Assembly (NCBI RefSeq): GCF_003369835.1
Contig: NZ_QPMJ01000004.1
Span: 331,043-395,042, forward strand
Reading direction: 5' to 3'
Length of the DNA stretch: 64,000 nucleotides
Source: Halorussus rarus
GTDB lineage: Archaea > Halobacteriota > Halobacteria > Halobacteriales > Haladaptataceae
Shown here one piece after another: positions 8,219 to 17,063 of this stretch. Position 1 is the first letter of the stretch. Each line of letters opens with the position of its first letter. The translations under genes were made by a program, and so were the position numbers. The notes beneath the pieces were generated by a model that worked only from the letters and a program-made list of their open reading frames with translations, did no database searches and was not told where the DNA came from.

Positions 8219-9976
8219 GTGTCAGACGACCAGCCCTCTCGAAGAGACGTCCTGCGAGTGACGAGTGGGGCCGCCGCGGGCGGCGCGCTGTCGACGCTCC
8301 CGGCCGCCGACGCTGTCGCCGCGCGAGTCGCCCCCGACGGCGCCGACCCCGAGACCTTCGCGGTCGACCGCGAGGCGGCGACGTCCGTGTTCCCCCAGTC
8401 GGTCGCGAGCGGCGGGCCCACGCCGCGGGGCGCACTGCTCTGGACCCGGGTCGACCCCGAGGCCTACGACGACGAGACGCCGCTGGCGGTCGAGGTGGCC
8501 CGCGACGAGGCGTTCGACGACACGGTCTACAACGGACTCGTTCCCCCCGACCGGTTCGGCCCGGAGCGCGACCACACCGCGATAGCGGACGTCGACGGCG
8601 AGCTCGAACCGGATAGCCGCTACTTCTACCGGTTCGTCCACGACGGCGACGCCAGCGAGGTCGGCCGGTGTCGGACGCTACCGGAGCCCGGCGCGAGCCC
8701 CGACTCGCTCCGGCTCGCGGTCGCCTCGTGTAACGACTACCGCCACGGCTACTTCGGCGCGTTCGGTCACATCGCCGAGACCGACGTCGACTTCCTGGTC
8801 CACCTCGGCGACTTCATCTACGAGTACGGCGGCGAGGACGGGCCCGACGACCGGGCCATCGACCTGCCGAGCGGCGAGGACCAGGCCGAGGACCTGGCCG
8901 ACTTCCGGCACCTCTACCGGACCTACCGCTCGGACGACGACCTCCGGAGTGCGCTCCGGAACCACACCATGATCCACACGTGGGACGACCACGAGATCGT
9001 CGAGGACCGGTGGTGGAACTACGAGACCGAGGCGCCCGAGACCGACAAGCACCCGCGGGGCGACGACCCGGAGTTCATGCGGGAGCTGTACACCGCGGGC
9101 ATCCGGGCCTACACCGAGTACGTCCCCGCCCGCGTGGAGTACGACCCGCCCGCGGACGACGGGTCGGGCCTCTCGCCGGAGGCCATCAAGGACAACTTCC
9201 GGCTCTACCGGTCGTTCCGGTTCGGCGACCTCGCGGCCCTGTTCATGACCGACGAGCGGCTCTACCGGTCGCCACCGCCGGGACCGGACGACTCCGATCC
9301 GGCCGTCTCCGCGAAGACCGCGGCCGAGGAGCCGGGGCGGACGATGCTCGGCGAGGACCAGCGGCAGTGGCTGCTCGACGGCATGACGACCTCGAACGCG
9401 ACGTGGACGCTCTGGGGGAACGAGGTGCTGGCGGCCGCCTTCCGGTTCGTCGACGGCGGCGAGGTGACTGTCAACGCCGACGCCTGGGACGGCTACCGGA
9501 GCGAGCGCGAGCGGGTCCTGACCCGACTGGAGAAGGCGGGGGTCGACAACCTGGTGGCGCTTACCGGCGACATGCACAGCTACCTCGCGGCCTACCTGCT
9601 GACCGACTACGAACTGGTCGGCGGGGATGAGGGCCTGTCGGACATCGGCCCCGGCGAGCGCACCGGTGTCGAGTTCATGGCGCCCGCGGTCAGCAGCGAC
9701 AACCTCGTGGCGCTCGGGGAGTTCCCCGAGAACGGCACCGAGACGGTGGTCGGGGCGCTCAAGGCCGGCAACCCCCACGTCGAGTGGTTCGACAGCAGCC
9801 ACTGGGGCTACGCGGTCGTCGACGTCCGGACCGACCGGCTGGTCTACTCGGCCTACCACGTGGACCGGGACTCCCCCGACGCGTCCAGAGAGCTCCTGCG
9901 CCGGTACCGGGTCCCCGCCGGCTCGGTCGAACTGCAGCGGACCGACGACGGTGCCGGCGACGACGGCTTCTTCTGA
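8219..9976 (+). CDS. Tat-exported PhoD-family alkaline phosphatase/phosphodiesterase
   Basis: This 585-residue exported enzyme has a twin-arginine signal (PSRRDVLRVTSGAAAGGAL), a PhoD N-terminal beta domain and the metallophosphatase core. Core motifs are ASCND (first Asp region), VHLGDFIYEYG, HTWDDHEIVED and the late LTGDMHSY. PhoD enzymes use Fe and Ca ions to cleave phosphate mono- and diesters outside the cell. The start is taken as GTG 8219, 26 bases after a TATA element. The window also holds a PiT phosphate transporter at 17442, but no Pho-type regulator is adjacent. I see no lipobox, so the protein is probably released. Confidence 0.9.
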   Translation: MSDDQPSRRDVLRVTSGAAAGGALSTLPAADAVAARVAPDGADPETFAVDREAATSVFPQSVASGGPTPRGALLWTRVDPEAYDDETPLAVEVARDEAFDDTVYNGLVPPDRFGPERDHTAIADVDGELEPDSRYFYRFVHDGDASEVGRCRTLPEPGASPDSLRLAVASCNDYRHGYFGAFGHIAETDVDFLVHLGDFIYEYGGEDGPDDRAIDLPSGEDQAEDLADFRHLYRTYRSDDDLRSALRNHTMIHTWDDHEIVEDRWWNYETEAPETDKHPRGDDPEFMRELYTAGIRAYTEYVPARVEYDPPADDGSGLSPEAIKDNFRLYRSFRFGDLAALFMTDERLYRSPPPGPDDSDPAVSAKTAAEEPGRTMLGEDQRQWLLDGMTTSNATWTLWGNEVLAAAFRFVDGGEVTVNADAWDGYRSERERVLTRLEKAGVDNLVALTGDMHSYLAAYLLTDYELVGGDEGLSDIGPGERTGVEFMAPAVSSDNLVALGEFPENGTETVVGALKAGNPHVEWFDSSHWGYAVVDVRTDRLVYSAYHVDRDSPDASRELLRRYRVPAGSVELQRTDDGAGDDGFF

Positions 9977-10137
9977 AGCGCCCGCGCAGTCTCGGGGGCG
10001 CTGTGCGCCGCGGTTTCCGCAGTATCTGCGGTGCGGAGCCCGCGTGAGCCGAGTGGCAATCCCGACAAGACCGCGTTAGATGAATTAATATCCGAGAGGA
10101 AATTTTATAACGCGGAAGATGGAAACACAGTAACAAT

Positions 10138-10884
10138 ATGGTGACGGGCCGACACACCCGGCGGTCGCCGGACGACCTGCCGCCCGACGACACCACGGCG
10201 TTCCTGACCCTCCTGAACGAGCTCAAGGCCACCGGCTGCAACCTGCTGGTCGTCGGGGACGCGCCCCGCGAGGCGTTCACTCGCGCGAGCGCGCAGCTGT
10301 TCGGCGACGCCGACGTGCTGCGCCACCGGGTGCTCGCCGTCACCGACGCGACCCCCGGGATCGTCGCGGATCGGCTCCCGGACCCCGGGGAGGCGCCACG
10401 ACCGATCGCCGAGACGACCCGGCTCGTGACCCACGCGGGCGTCCCGCGGTCGGCCGCAGCCGACGCCGAGCTCCCGCCCGAACTCGCCGACGTCCGCGAG
10501 ACCCGCATCGCCGACCCCGAGCTCCGGGGGCTCGAGGCGGCGCTGGTCGACGCCATCGACGACGCCGCCGATGCGGCCGAGCACCTCTCGGCGGCCGACC
10601 TCCGGGTCGGGGTCGACTCGCTCGCGCCGCTGCTCGACCACTACGGCGTCGACGTCGTCCGGCGCTGCCTCGAAGGGGTCGGCGAGCGCGTCCGGGACTA
10701 CCGGGCGATGGCCCACTACGTCCTCCCGGTCGCCCGCGACGCCGACCCGGTGCGGGCGCTGGCCTCGCAGGCGGACGCCGTCATCGAGCTCCGGGCCGTC
10801 GAACCCGCGGACCGCGACCGGAACGCCCAGCAGCGATGGCACGTCCCGGCCCGCGACATCACGACCGAGTGGACTCCGCTCTGA
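10138..10884 (+). CDS. DUF7504-like haloarchaeal protein
   Basis: This 248-residue acidic protein has the look of a RecA/KaiC-related haloarchaeal family I know as DUF7504. The signature is TFLTLLNELKATGCNLLVVG near the N-terminus, here present as AFLTLLNELKATGCNLLVVG, and a later VDSLAPLLDHYGVDVVRRCL segment resembling a KaiC Walker-B region. A clear Walker A motif is not visible, so ATPase activity is doubtful. These proteins often sit beside two-component or HalOD1 genes and may work in signalling. That is inference. A TATA-like ATTTTATAAC at about 10101-10110 lies about 32 bases before the ATG. Confidence 0.7.
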   Translation: MVTGRHTRRSPDDLPPDDTTAFLTLLNELKATGCNLLVVGDAPREAFTRASAQLFGDADVLRHRVLAVTDATPGIVADRLPDPGEAPRPIAETTRLVTHAGVPRSAAADAELPPELADVRETRIADPELRGLEAALVDAIDDAADAAEHLSAADLRVGVDSLAPLLDHYGVDVVRRCLEGVGERVRDYRAMAHYVLPVARDADPVRALASQADAVIELRAVEPADRDRNAQQRWHVPARDITTEWTPL

Positions 10885-10980
10885 AGGGGTGCCGACAGTC
10901 GCCCGCGCCGAGAATCGGCCGCAGATCGCGTTCGCTCGGCAGTCGTCCCGTCCCCGAAAAATGAGAAGCGAGGCGGTTCG

Positions 10981-12765
10981 CTACTGGATGTCGGTCGTGT
11001 TGTACATCTGCCGGCTCGGCCCCGCCGCACCGAACTTCGAGATATCGACGTTCTGATACCAGAACCGCTCGTCGGTCTGGTGGTAGACCGGCAGGAACGT
11101 CACGTCCTCCCAGTTGGCCTCCTCGATCTGGACGTACGCCTCGTTGCGCGCCTGCTGGGCCTGGTCGGTCGGCGCGGCGTTGTTCTGTATCCGCTCCCAG
11201 GCCTGCGTGGCCTGCTGGGCCGCCTGGGTGTCCGACCAGTTCGTGTACGAGATGGGTGCGTCCATCGACGTGTCGGTCATCGGCGGGTTCAGCAGCTGCA
11301 GGAAGTTGTCCGGCGCGGGCCAGTCCATCACCCACCCCAGCGAGTACGCCTGCAGGTTGCCCTCGCGCCCGCGCTGGAGCAGCGTCGAGAACGGCGCCCG
11401 TTCGATGTTCAGCTGGATGTGCGCGCTGGCGAGCTTGTCCCGCATCAGCTGTGCCACCTGCTGCCAGACGTTGGACTCGTAGATGGTGAGGGTAAACTGG
11501 TACCGGTTGTTCGGTCCGTAGCCCGCATCCTCCATCACCTGCCTGGCCTGGTCGAGCTGGGTCTGGTTGTACCCGTACGGGTAGTTCTGGCTGGCGTGCT
11601 GGTCGTAGGCGTCGGGGCCGCCGGGGTAGATGTTCGGCGGCGTGAAGTGGTAGGCCGCCGTGCCGCGGCCCTTGAACACCTGCTCGACCTGCTGTTGCTG
11701 GTTCATCGCGTAGGCGACCGCCTGCCGGGCGGGCTTCTCGACCCGGTTCGTGTTGAAGCCGAGGTAGTAGGCGCTGATGGTCGAGACCCCGAGGTAGTTC
11801 AGCGTCTCGCCGTTCCGGACCGGCCCGTAGGTGCCGACGTCCCGACCGAGGTCGTCGGTCCGCTCGACGGTGAGCTTCGACGGGTCGAAGAAGGTCGTCG
11901 GAATCGGGAAGTAGTCGGCGTTCTGGTTCATCGAGTAGGTGTACTGGGCGTTGTCGTCCTCGATGATGCGCCAGTTGACCGCGTCCAGATTCGGGCCCTC
12001 GCCGTGGTAGTTGTCGAACGCGCTCACCTCGGCCTCGTCGTTGGGCGCCCACGTCTCGAACTCGAAGGGACCGGCGCCGATGGGGTTGCTGGTCGCGAAC
12101 TCCTGATAGGGCATCTCCCCGTCGTACCCCTCGATGTCGCCCAGGATGCCCTCCGGGAGCGCGGCGAACGACGTGTACGCCAGCATCGGGAGCGTCGCGT
12201 GGAACGGCTGGTCCATGGAGAACCGGAGGGTGTAGTCGTCGACCGCCTCGACCGCGAGCGAGCCGGACTGGTACACCTCCTGGCCGTCCTGCTGGGTCGT
12301 CTCGTGCTGGATGCCGATGGAGTCGAGGATGAAGTACGCCCGTCGGGACTCCTCGGAGGCGGCGAGTCGCTCCCACGAGTAGACGAAGTCCTGGGCCGTG
12401 ACCTCGCCGTAGTCCCCGTGGAACTGCGCGCCCTCTTTGAGGTTGAACGTGTACGTGGTGAAGTCGTCGGAGGTCTCGTACCCGGTCGCCAGCTGGGTCT
12501 GGACCTCGATCTCCCCGTTCGGATAGTTCATCAGGGCGTCGAACACGTTCTGGATCACCGTCCCGGAGGCGGTGTCGGTCGCCTTGATGGGGTCCAGCGT
12601 GCTCATCGTTCCGGTGTTGATGAGATTCAGCGTGCCGCCGCCACCCCCCTGCTGCTGCGTGGTCGTCTCCTGACCCGCCGCAGTTCCCGAAATCGCGACT
12701 GCCGATGCCGCCCCGCCGGTCGCTTTGAGGAAGGACCGGCGCGACATGTTGGATTTCTCGGACAT
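10981..12765 (-). CDS. Tat-exported ABC transporter substrate-binding protein, peptide/nickel family (SBP_bac_5)
   Basis: This 594-residue binding protein starts with a twin-arginine signal (MSRRSFLKATGGAAS). The mature part follows the DppA/OppA/NikA pattern: LNLINTGTMSTLDP, GYETSDDFTTYTFNLKEG, TAQDFVYSWERL, NPIGAGPFEFETW, NTNRVEKPARQAVAYAMN and a C-terminal LPVYHQTDERF. It is expected to bind oligopeptides or a similar ligand at the outer face for an ABC importer. After the signal comes a short Gln/Gly-rich linker (QQQGGGGG). Neither permease nor ATPase genes flank it, so it is an orphan component. ATG 12765 is chosen because the frame extension to 12792 crosses the AT-rich promoter. Confidence 0.9.
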   Translation of the reverse strand: MSEKSNMSRRSFLKATGGAASAVAISGTAAGQETTTQQQGGGGGTLNLINTGTMSTLDPIKATDTASGTVIQNVFDALMNYPNGEIEVQTQLATGYETSDDFTTYTFNLKEGAQFHGDYGEVTAQDFVYSWERLAASEESRRAYFILDSIGIQHETTQQDGQEVYQSGSLAVEAVDDYTLRFSMDQPFHATLPMLAYTSFAALPEGILGDIEGYDGEMPYQEFATSNPIGAGPFEFETWAPNDEAEVSAFDNYHGEGPNLDAVNWRIIEDDNAQYTYSMNQNADYFPIPTTFFDPSKLTVERTDDLGRDVGTYGPVRNGETLNYLGVSTISAYYLGFNTNRVEKPARQAVAYAMNQQQQVEQVFKGRGTAAYHFTPPNIYPGGPDAYDQHASQNYPYGYNQTQLDQARQVMEDAGYGPNNRYQFTLTIYESNVWQQVAQLMRDKLASAHIQLNIERAPFSTLLQRGREGNLQAYSLGWVMDWPAPDNFLQLLNPPMTDTSMDAPISYTNWSDTQAAQQATQAWERIQNNAAPTDQAQQARNEAYVQIEEANWEDVTFLPVYHQTDERFWYQNVDISKFGAAGPSRQMYNTTDIQ

Positions 12766-13134
12766 GCAAATAGAAGGACCACGGAGCGACATATGTATTT
12801 AATTATTTATGATTTGATGGTCACTTTTTGGTAAAACCGAAACAGTTGGTGCGAGTTTTGCCGCGACTATCCAAAAAGAAACCCAACAGCGGGAAAACCG
12901 AACGCCGAGTTTCGGTGAACCAACGGCGGCCCGTCGAGAAACCGAGTGCGTTCGCACCGTGCGGGACACCGTGCACCCGACGGCGGCGCCCGGACGATTA
13001 CGGCAGGCGTACGCCCGGACAGGCCGAGTCGGAACTCCGGAAGCCCCGCGTTATACCCGGAGCGGCCGCCGTCGCGAACGGACAGTCCGCGCATAACAAA
13101 GTGTCGGCCGGGCGACGGTCCGCCGAACGACGTC
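12766..13134. other. Divergent promoter region between binding protein and pilin genes
   Basis: The first 50 bases are AT-rich, with AAATAATTAAATA (minus strand, about 12796-12808) as the likely TATA element of the binding-protein gene. The remainder is GC-rich with several AAACCGA-type repeats near 12832-12910. No supported gene is seen. Confidence 0.5.
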
Positions 13135-13587
13135 ATGACGCGAACACGTCTCGTCGACGCACTGCGCGCAGACCGCGCCACCTCGCCGGCCGTCGGCGCG
13201 GTCCTGATGGTCGCCATCACGGTGGTGCTGGCGACGGCGGCGGGGACCCAGCTGTTCGGCCTCGCGGGCAGTCAGCAGGGCGCGTACGCCACCGCGACCG
13301 TCGACTACTCGACGAGCGAGAACCGGGTGACTGTGACGTGGCTGGCGACCGCCGGCGCCGAGAAGGTGAAAGTGAGGATCCTGGTGGGCGACGAGCGCCG
13401 GACGGTCGAACTCGACGGGGTGGGCGACCGCGTCGAGGTCGACGAGCGGGGCGTGTCACTGAGCACGGGCGCCGTTGGCCACTTCTCGTCGCCCAAGCTC
13501 TCGGACGGCGACCGGGTGACGGTGACCGTCGTCGCCGTGAAGGGCGGCGACTCGGTCGTGGTGGCCGACCGGAGCGCGACGGTGTGA
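13135..13587 (+). CDS. Type IV pilin-like protein with archaeal N-terminal pilin domain
   Basis: This 150-residue protein has the haloarchaeal prepilin signature DRATSPAVGAVLMVAITVVL (residues about 17-36): a charged leader, a peptidase site just before SPAVG and a hydrophobic assembly helix. The mature domain is beta-rich (EKVKVRILVGDERRTVEL, DRVTVTVVAVKGG). Such pilins form adhesion or twitching filaments after cleavage by prepilin peptidase PibD. No pil ATPase or platform gene is nearby. The frame is open back to 12946, but the ATG at 13135 gives the usual 18 to 20-residue leader. Confidence 0.85.
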   Translation: MTRTRLVDALRADRATSPAVGAVLMVAITVVLATAAGTQLFGLAGSQQGAYATATVDYSTSENRVTVTWLATAGAEKVKVRILVGDERRTVELDGVGDRVEVDERGVSLSTGAVGHFSSPKLSDGDRVTVTVVAVKGGDSVVVADRSATV

Positions 13588-13695
13588 ACCGGCGCCGGCC
13601 GAACTGTATCGGGGTGACGCGACCCACACCGGAGGCGGAGCGCGTCCGCGCGAACGGGAAACAGACACATTACCGGGCGCGTCCTACGACCCGGC

Positions 13696-14046
13696 ATGAG
13701 CATCGGTCGGGCGACCCACGGGGAGCGCGAGACGGCGTTCGACTGGCTGGCCGCGCTGCTCGCGCTCGGTCTCGCGGCCATCCACGCCTACCTGGCGGCG
13801 ACGACCGACGAACCCCGGTTCTACGTCGTGGCAGGGCTGTTCGTCGTCGGCGTCCTGTTCTTCTTCACGGGCTACTGGCGCGCGATGGTCTACCTGGTCG
13901 CGGCGGTGTACGTCGCCACGCTGGGCGTGCTCTGGCTGCTGGGCGGGATGGAGTACCGGAGCGCGGGGCTGCTGACGGGCGCGATGAGCGTCGCCTTCCT
14001 CGGACTCTCGGTCTACCTCTTCCTCCGGGAGTCCGGGAGAATGTGA
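13696..14046 (+). CDS. Four-helix membrane protein of unknown function
   Basis: This 116-residue protein has four predicted membrane helices: about 16-35 (WLAALLALGLAAIHAYL), 42-62 (YVVAGLFVVGVLFFFTGYW), 64-86 (MVYLVAAVYVATLGVLWLLGG) and 92-111. The N-terminus is short and charged and the C-terminus is basic. It matches a common small haloarchaeal membrane-protein type, but I cannot name a function. It stands alone between the pilin and the convergent membrane protein at 14091. Confidence 0.75.
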   Translation: MSIGRATHGERETAFDWLAALLALGLAAIHAYLAATTDEPRFYVVAGLFVVGVLFFFTGYWRAMVYLVAAVYVATLGVLWLLGGMEYRSAGLLTGAMSVAFLGLSVYLFLRESGRM

Positions 14047-14090
14047 AGCCACGGAGTCGGAGCGACGAGCGTGAAGAGAGCGGGCGGGCG

Positions 14091-14378
14091 CTACTCCACG
14101 TACATCGAGTAGGTGATGACGGCGAAGCCGGCCGCGGTCAGCGCGCTCTCGATTATCAGGACCAGGGTCCGGTCGACGCCGACGACCTGGTCGGCGATGC
14201 CGGCGAGGAACGCGCCGAGCGTGACCACGCCGAAGCCGAGTGCGAGCGCCCCCAGCGCCGGCGATTCGGTCCGGCGGTAGGCCTTGTAGGCGAAGAAGGT
14301 GGTGAGCCCGCCGAGGGTGAGCGCGATCGTCTTGAGCACCACCACGAGCAGCGTGACCGTGAGCAGTTCCCCCGTCAC
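14091..14378 (-). CDS. DUF7521-like three-helix membrane protein
   Basis: This 95-residue membrane protein has three helices (LTVTLLVVVLKTIALTLGGL, ALGALALGFGVVTLGAFLAGI and LVLIIESALTAAGFAVITYS). The GTG at 14378 overlaps the stop of the upstream winged-helix gene by four bases (GTGA), the usual sign of translational coupling. That decides the start over the GTG at 14402. In haloarchaea a helix-turn-helix gene followed by this membrane protein is a recurring pair, so the two probably act together. The signal is unknown. Confidence 0.75.
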   Translation of the reverse strand: MTGELLTVTLLVVVLKTIALTLGGLTTFFAYKAYRRTESPALGALALGFGVVTLGAFLAGIADQVVGVDRTLVLIIESALTAAGFAVITYSMYVE

Positions 14379-14752
14379 GTCTCCTTGCGCACCTCCGACC
14401 ACATGTCCGCGAGCCGCTCCTCGGCCGAGCGGGTCGGCCGAGAGACGCTCACCTCGAGCTCCCGGTCCTCGGTCAGCGCGAACGACACCTCCTCGAAGTC
14501 GACGTCGTACCGGGTCGTGTGGTGCCCGTCGCTCCGGACCTCGGTCAGCTCCGAGAGGAGCGACGCCTCGGTCAGTACGTCGAGCTTGCGGTAGACGGTC
14601 GAGAGCGGGATGTCGGCCGCCTCGGAGATCTCGCTCGCTGTCATGGGTTCGTCGAGTTGTCTGACGATGGCCCGGCAGTCCGGGTCGTCGAGGGCGTCGA
14701 GGACCGCCTGGAGGTCAGGCGCGTCCTCCACGCCGACCGGGTCTCGAACCAT
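14375..14752 (-). CDS. Winged-helix (ArsR/HTH_20-type) transcription regulator
   Basis: This 125-residue regulator has an N-terminal winged helix (LDDPDCRAIVRQL, MTASEISEAADIPLSTVYRKL, LTEASLLSEL) and an acidic C-terminal beta region (DVDFEEVSFALTED). The recognition helix is IPLSTVYRKLDVL, typical of the haloarchaeal ArsR-like family. There is no cysteine metal site. It is coupled to the DUF7521-like membrane protein downstream and likely controls its own two-gene unit or responds through the membrane partner. ATG 14752 opens the frame. Confidence 0.82.
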   Translation of the reverse strand: MVRDPVGVEDAPDLQAVLDALDDPDCRAIVRQLDEPMTASEISEAADIPLSTVYRKLDVLTEASLLSELTEVRSDGHHTTRYDVDFEEVSFALTEDRELEVSVSRPTRSAEERLADMWSEVRKET

Positions 14753-14949
14753 CCGTCCGCAATTTCCGACAGGGAATACATAACTGGTTCGACTTCAGCG
14801 ACCGCGGCGCCGGCGGCGACTCCCGACCGCACGTGTTCGCTTGGTCCGAGAGAACGCGCGACACACCGAACACGTTCGAGCGCCGTCCCAGTCGCTGGGA
14901 ATCACCGTCGGCGCTCTTTAAGTAGCCCATCAAAGCTGGAACTGTACCA

Positions 14950-16089
14950 ATGACCGACATCGGAGCCCCCGGAGACGGCCCGTCTCGACGCGACTTCCTG
15001 AAAGCGACCGGCGCCGGCGGCCTGGCCGCCGCCGCCGGCTGTACCGCCCCGACCGGCCGCGACCAACAGACCACCCAGCAGCGAGCCATGCAATCCCAGA
15101 CCTCACTTCCATCCACGAGCCCCCCCGAGATCGTGAACGTCGACGAACAGGGCGGTAAGGTCACGCTCAAGTCCGCGCCCGCGACGCACGCGGTCCACCC
15201 CCTGGACTCGATGGGCGGCCCCGTCGAGCTCCCGCAGGTGTGGGCGTTCCAGGCCGACGACCGCGACCCCAGCGTCCCCGGTCCCATCCTCCGGACGACG
15301 GAGGGCGAGGACATGGAGGTCACCCTGGACAACACCGAGGGCAAGCGCCCCCACACGCTCCACTTCCACGGCGTCCAGAAGACGTGGGAGAACGACGGCG
15401 TGCCCACGACCACCGGCATCACCGTCGAGCCCGGCGAGAAGCACACCTACCAGATCCCCGCAAACGTGCCCGGCACCCACCTCTACCACTGCCACTTCCA
15501 GACGCCGCGGCACATCGAGATGGGCATGTTCGGCATCCTCCGGGTCGACCCGAAGGGGTACGAGCCCGCCGACCGGGAGTACTTCATGACCCTCAAGGAG
15601 TGGGACTCCTCGCTCTCGCGGATGATGGCCGGCGAAAGCGCGAGCTACAACCCGCGCAAGCGCAACCCCGACGTGTTCACCATCAACGGCAAGTCCGCGC
15701 CCCGGACGCTCCACCCCGAAGACGGCTCGCCTATCATCGTCAAGCAGGGCGAGACGGTCCGACTCCACATGGTCAACGGCGGGTACATGTCCCACCCGAT
15801 GCACATCCACAACCACCGGTTCCAGCGCGTCGAGAAGGACGGCGGCGTCATCCCGGAGGCCGCCCGCCACGACATGGACGTGACCAACATCGCGCCCGCC
15901 GAGCGCCACACCATCGAGTTCACCGCCGACGCCGACCCCGGCATCTACCTGATGCACTGCCACAAGGTCAACCACGTGATGAACGGCCGGTCGTACCCCG
16001 GCGGGATGCTCAACGGCGTCGTCTACGAGTCGGCGATGGACACCGACATCTTCGCCCAGCTGATGGAGTACGCCGGCTACCAGGGGTAG
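14950..16089 (+). CDS. Tat-exported two-domain multicopper oxidase
   Basis: This 379-residue oxidase has a twin-arginine signal (SRRDFLKATGAGG) ending in AAAAGC, so Cys31 may be lipidated. Two cupredoxin domains carry the copper motifs H138-x-H140-G, H180-C-H182-x5-H188-x3-M192, H282-x2-H285-x-H287 and H336-C-H338. These are the four motif blocks of laccase-like enzymes, but in a two-domain layout, which requires trimer assembly to build the trinuclear centre. Type-1 ligand sets (HCH...H...M) appear in both domains. It could oxidise Cu(I), phenols or organic donors. NirK is less likely, because the four-block pattern differs. Four bases separate it from the halocyanin gene, so they form an operon. 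Confidence 0.85.
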   Translation: MTDIGAPGDGPSRRDFLKATGAGGLAAAAGCTAPTGRDQQTTQQRAMQSQTSLPSTSPPEIVNVDEQGGKVTLKSAPATHAVHPLDSMGGPVELPQVWAFQADDRDPSVPGPILRTTEGEDMEVTLDNTEGKRPHTLHFHGVQKTWENDGVPTTTGITVEPGEKHTYQIPANVPGTHLYHCHFQTPRHIEMGMFGILRVDPKGYEPADREYFMTLKEWDSSLSRMMAGESASYNPRKRNPDVFTINGKSAPRTLHPEDGSPIIVKQGETVRLHMVNGGYMSHPMHIHNHRFQRVEKDGGVIPEAARHDMDVTNIAPAERHTIEFTADADPGIYLMHCHKVNHVMNGRSYPGGMLNGVVYESAMDTDIFAQLMEYAGYQG

Positions 16090-16093
16090 GACG

Positions 16094-16693
16094 ATGACGC
16101 GAGGCTACACTCGCCGGCAAGCAATCAAAGCCGGCGCAGCGGCGACGGCGGCGGCCGGCGCGACCGGACTCGCCGGCCCCGCGGCGGCCCAGTCCGGCGG
16201 TGACCTCTCGTCGTGGTTCGAGGGCGTCTCGAACTACGACGGGATCGTCGACGAGACGGGCCAGTCGGAGGTCACAGTCGAAGTGGGCGCGGCGGGCAAC
16301 AACGGCAACTTCGCGTTCGGGCCGGCCGCGATCCGCGTGGACCCCGGGACGACGGTCGTCTGGGAGTGGACCGGGAAGGGCGGCAGCCACAACGTCGCGG
16401 CCGAGGACGGCTCGTTCGAGAGCGAGATGACCGGCTCGACCGGCCACACCTTCGAGCAGACGTTCGACGAGACTGGCATCACGAAGTACGCCTGCACACC
16501 CCACAAGGCGATGGGAATGAAGGGCGCGGTCGTGGTCGGCGACGAGGCCGCGTCGTCGGCCGAATCTACCGGCGGCGTGACGCTGGGCGCGAACGAGTAC
16601 GCGATCGGCGGGAGCGTGCTCGCGGGGCTGCTCTCGCCGCTGGCCTTCGCGCTGGTGCTGTTCAAGCGCGACCCCGACAGAGGGGAGCGGTAG
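16094..16693 (+). CDS. Halocyanin-domain blue copper protein, membrane-anchored
   Basis: This 199-residue protein has a Tat-like signal (YTRRQAIKAGAAA), a halocyanin domain and a C-terminal membrane helix (SVLAGLLSPLAFALVLF) ended by basic residues. Copper ligands are visible as His99 (GGSHNV), Cys134 and His137 (YACTPH) and Met142 (MGMKG). It would carry single electrons on the outer face of the membrane. Lying four bases after the multicopper oxidase, it is the obvious redox partner: electrons would pass between the oxidase and the respiratory chain through this anchor. Confidence 0.92.
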   Translation: MTRGYTRRQAIKAGAAATAAAGATGLAGPAAAQSGGDLSSWFEGVSNYDGIVDETGQSEVTVEVGAAGNNGNFAFGPAAIRVDPGTTVVWEWTGKGGSHNVAAEDGSFESEMTGSTGHTFEQTFDETGITKYACTPHKAMGMKGAVVVGDEAASSAESTGGVTLGANEYAIGGSVLAGLLSPLAFALVLFKRDPDRGER

Positions 16694-16832
16694 CGGTCGG
16701 ACGACAGCGGTCATCGCGGTCGGTATCCGTCTCTCACGCGCTTCTTCCATTCGTTTCACCGTCGGACCGCTCTTCTCGCGCGATCTCTCGGCCACGCAAG
16801 GACTTATCGTCCGCCGTCGAGAACCGTCGGTG

Positions 16833-17063
16833 ATGCCCGAAACCGACTCCTCCGCCGGCTCATCCCGCGTTCTCGGCCCGATTCGGATCGTCGGGACCTC
16901 CCTCGCCCGCCAGTTACTGGGCTTCGTTCTCGCGTTCGTCGGCCTCCAGATACTCGCCTGGGCGCTCCGGAGCGGGTCGGTCGGCTCCGGCGTCGCGCAC
17001 GCGGCCATCGGGACGTTCGTCGCGCTCAACGGTCTGTATCTCGGCGGGGTTCGCCCCCGATAG
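16833..17063 (+). CDS. Small two-helix membrane protein
   Basis: This 76-residue protein has two hydrophobic helices (LARQLLGFVLAFVGLQILAWAL and VAHAAIGTFVALNGLYLGG). The start is either GTG 16830 or ATG 16833. Both lie about 28 to 31 bases after a TATA-like GACTTATCG (about 16799-16807), which supports a real, leaderless gene. The function is unknown. Confidence 0.55.
   Translation: MPETDSSAGSSRVLGPIRIVGTSLARQLLGFVLAFVGLQILAWALRSGSVGSGVAHAAIGTFVALNGLYLGGVRPR

Noticed and set aside
11080..12834. Long plus-strand frame opposite the binding protein
   Set aside because: It is a val/arg-rich mirror of the minus-strand gene, a normal artefact of high GC. The minus strand has a Tat signal and family motifs.
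14950..16089. Copper nitrite reductase (NirK)
   Set aside because: Both domains carry HxH and HCH blocks in the laccase order, whereas NirK has one type-1 site and a type-2 site between subunits. Not excluded, but less likely.
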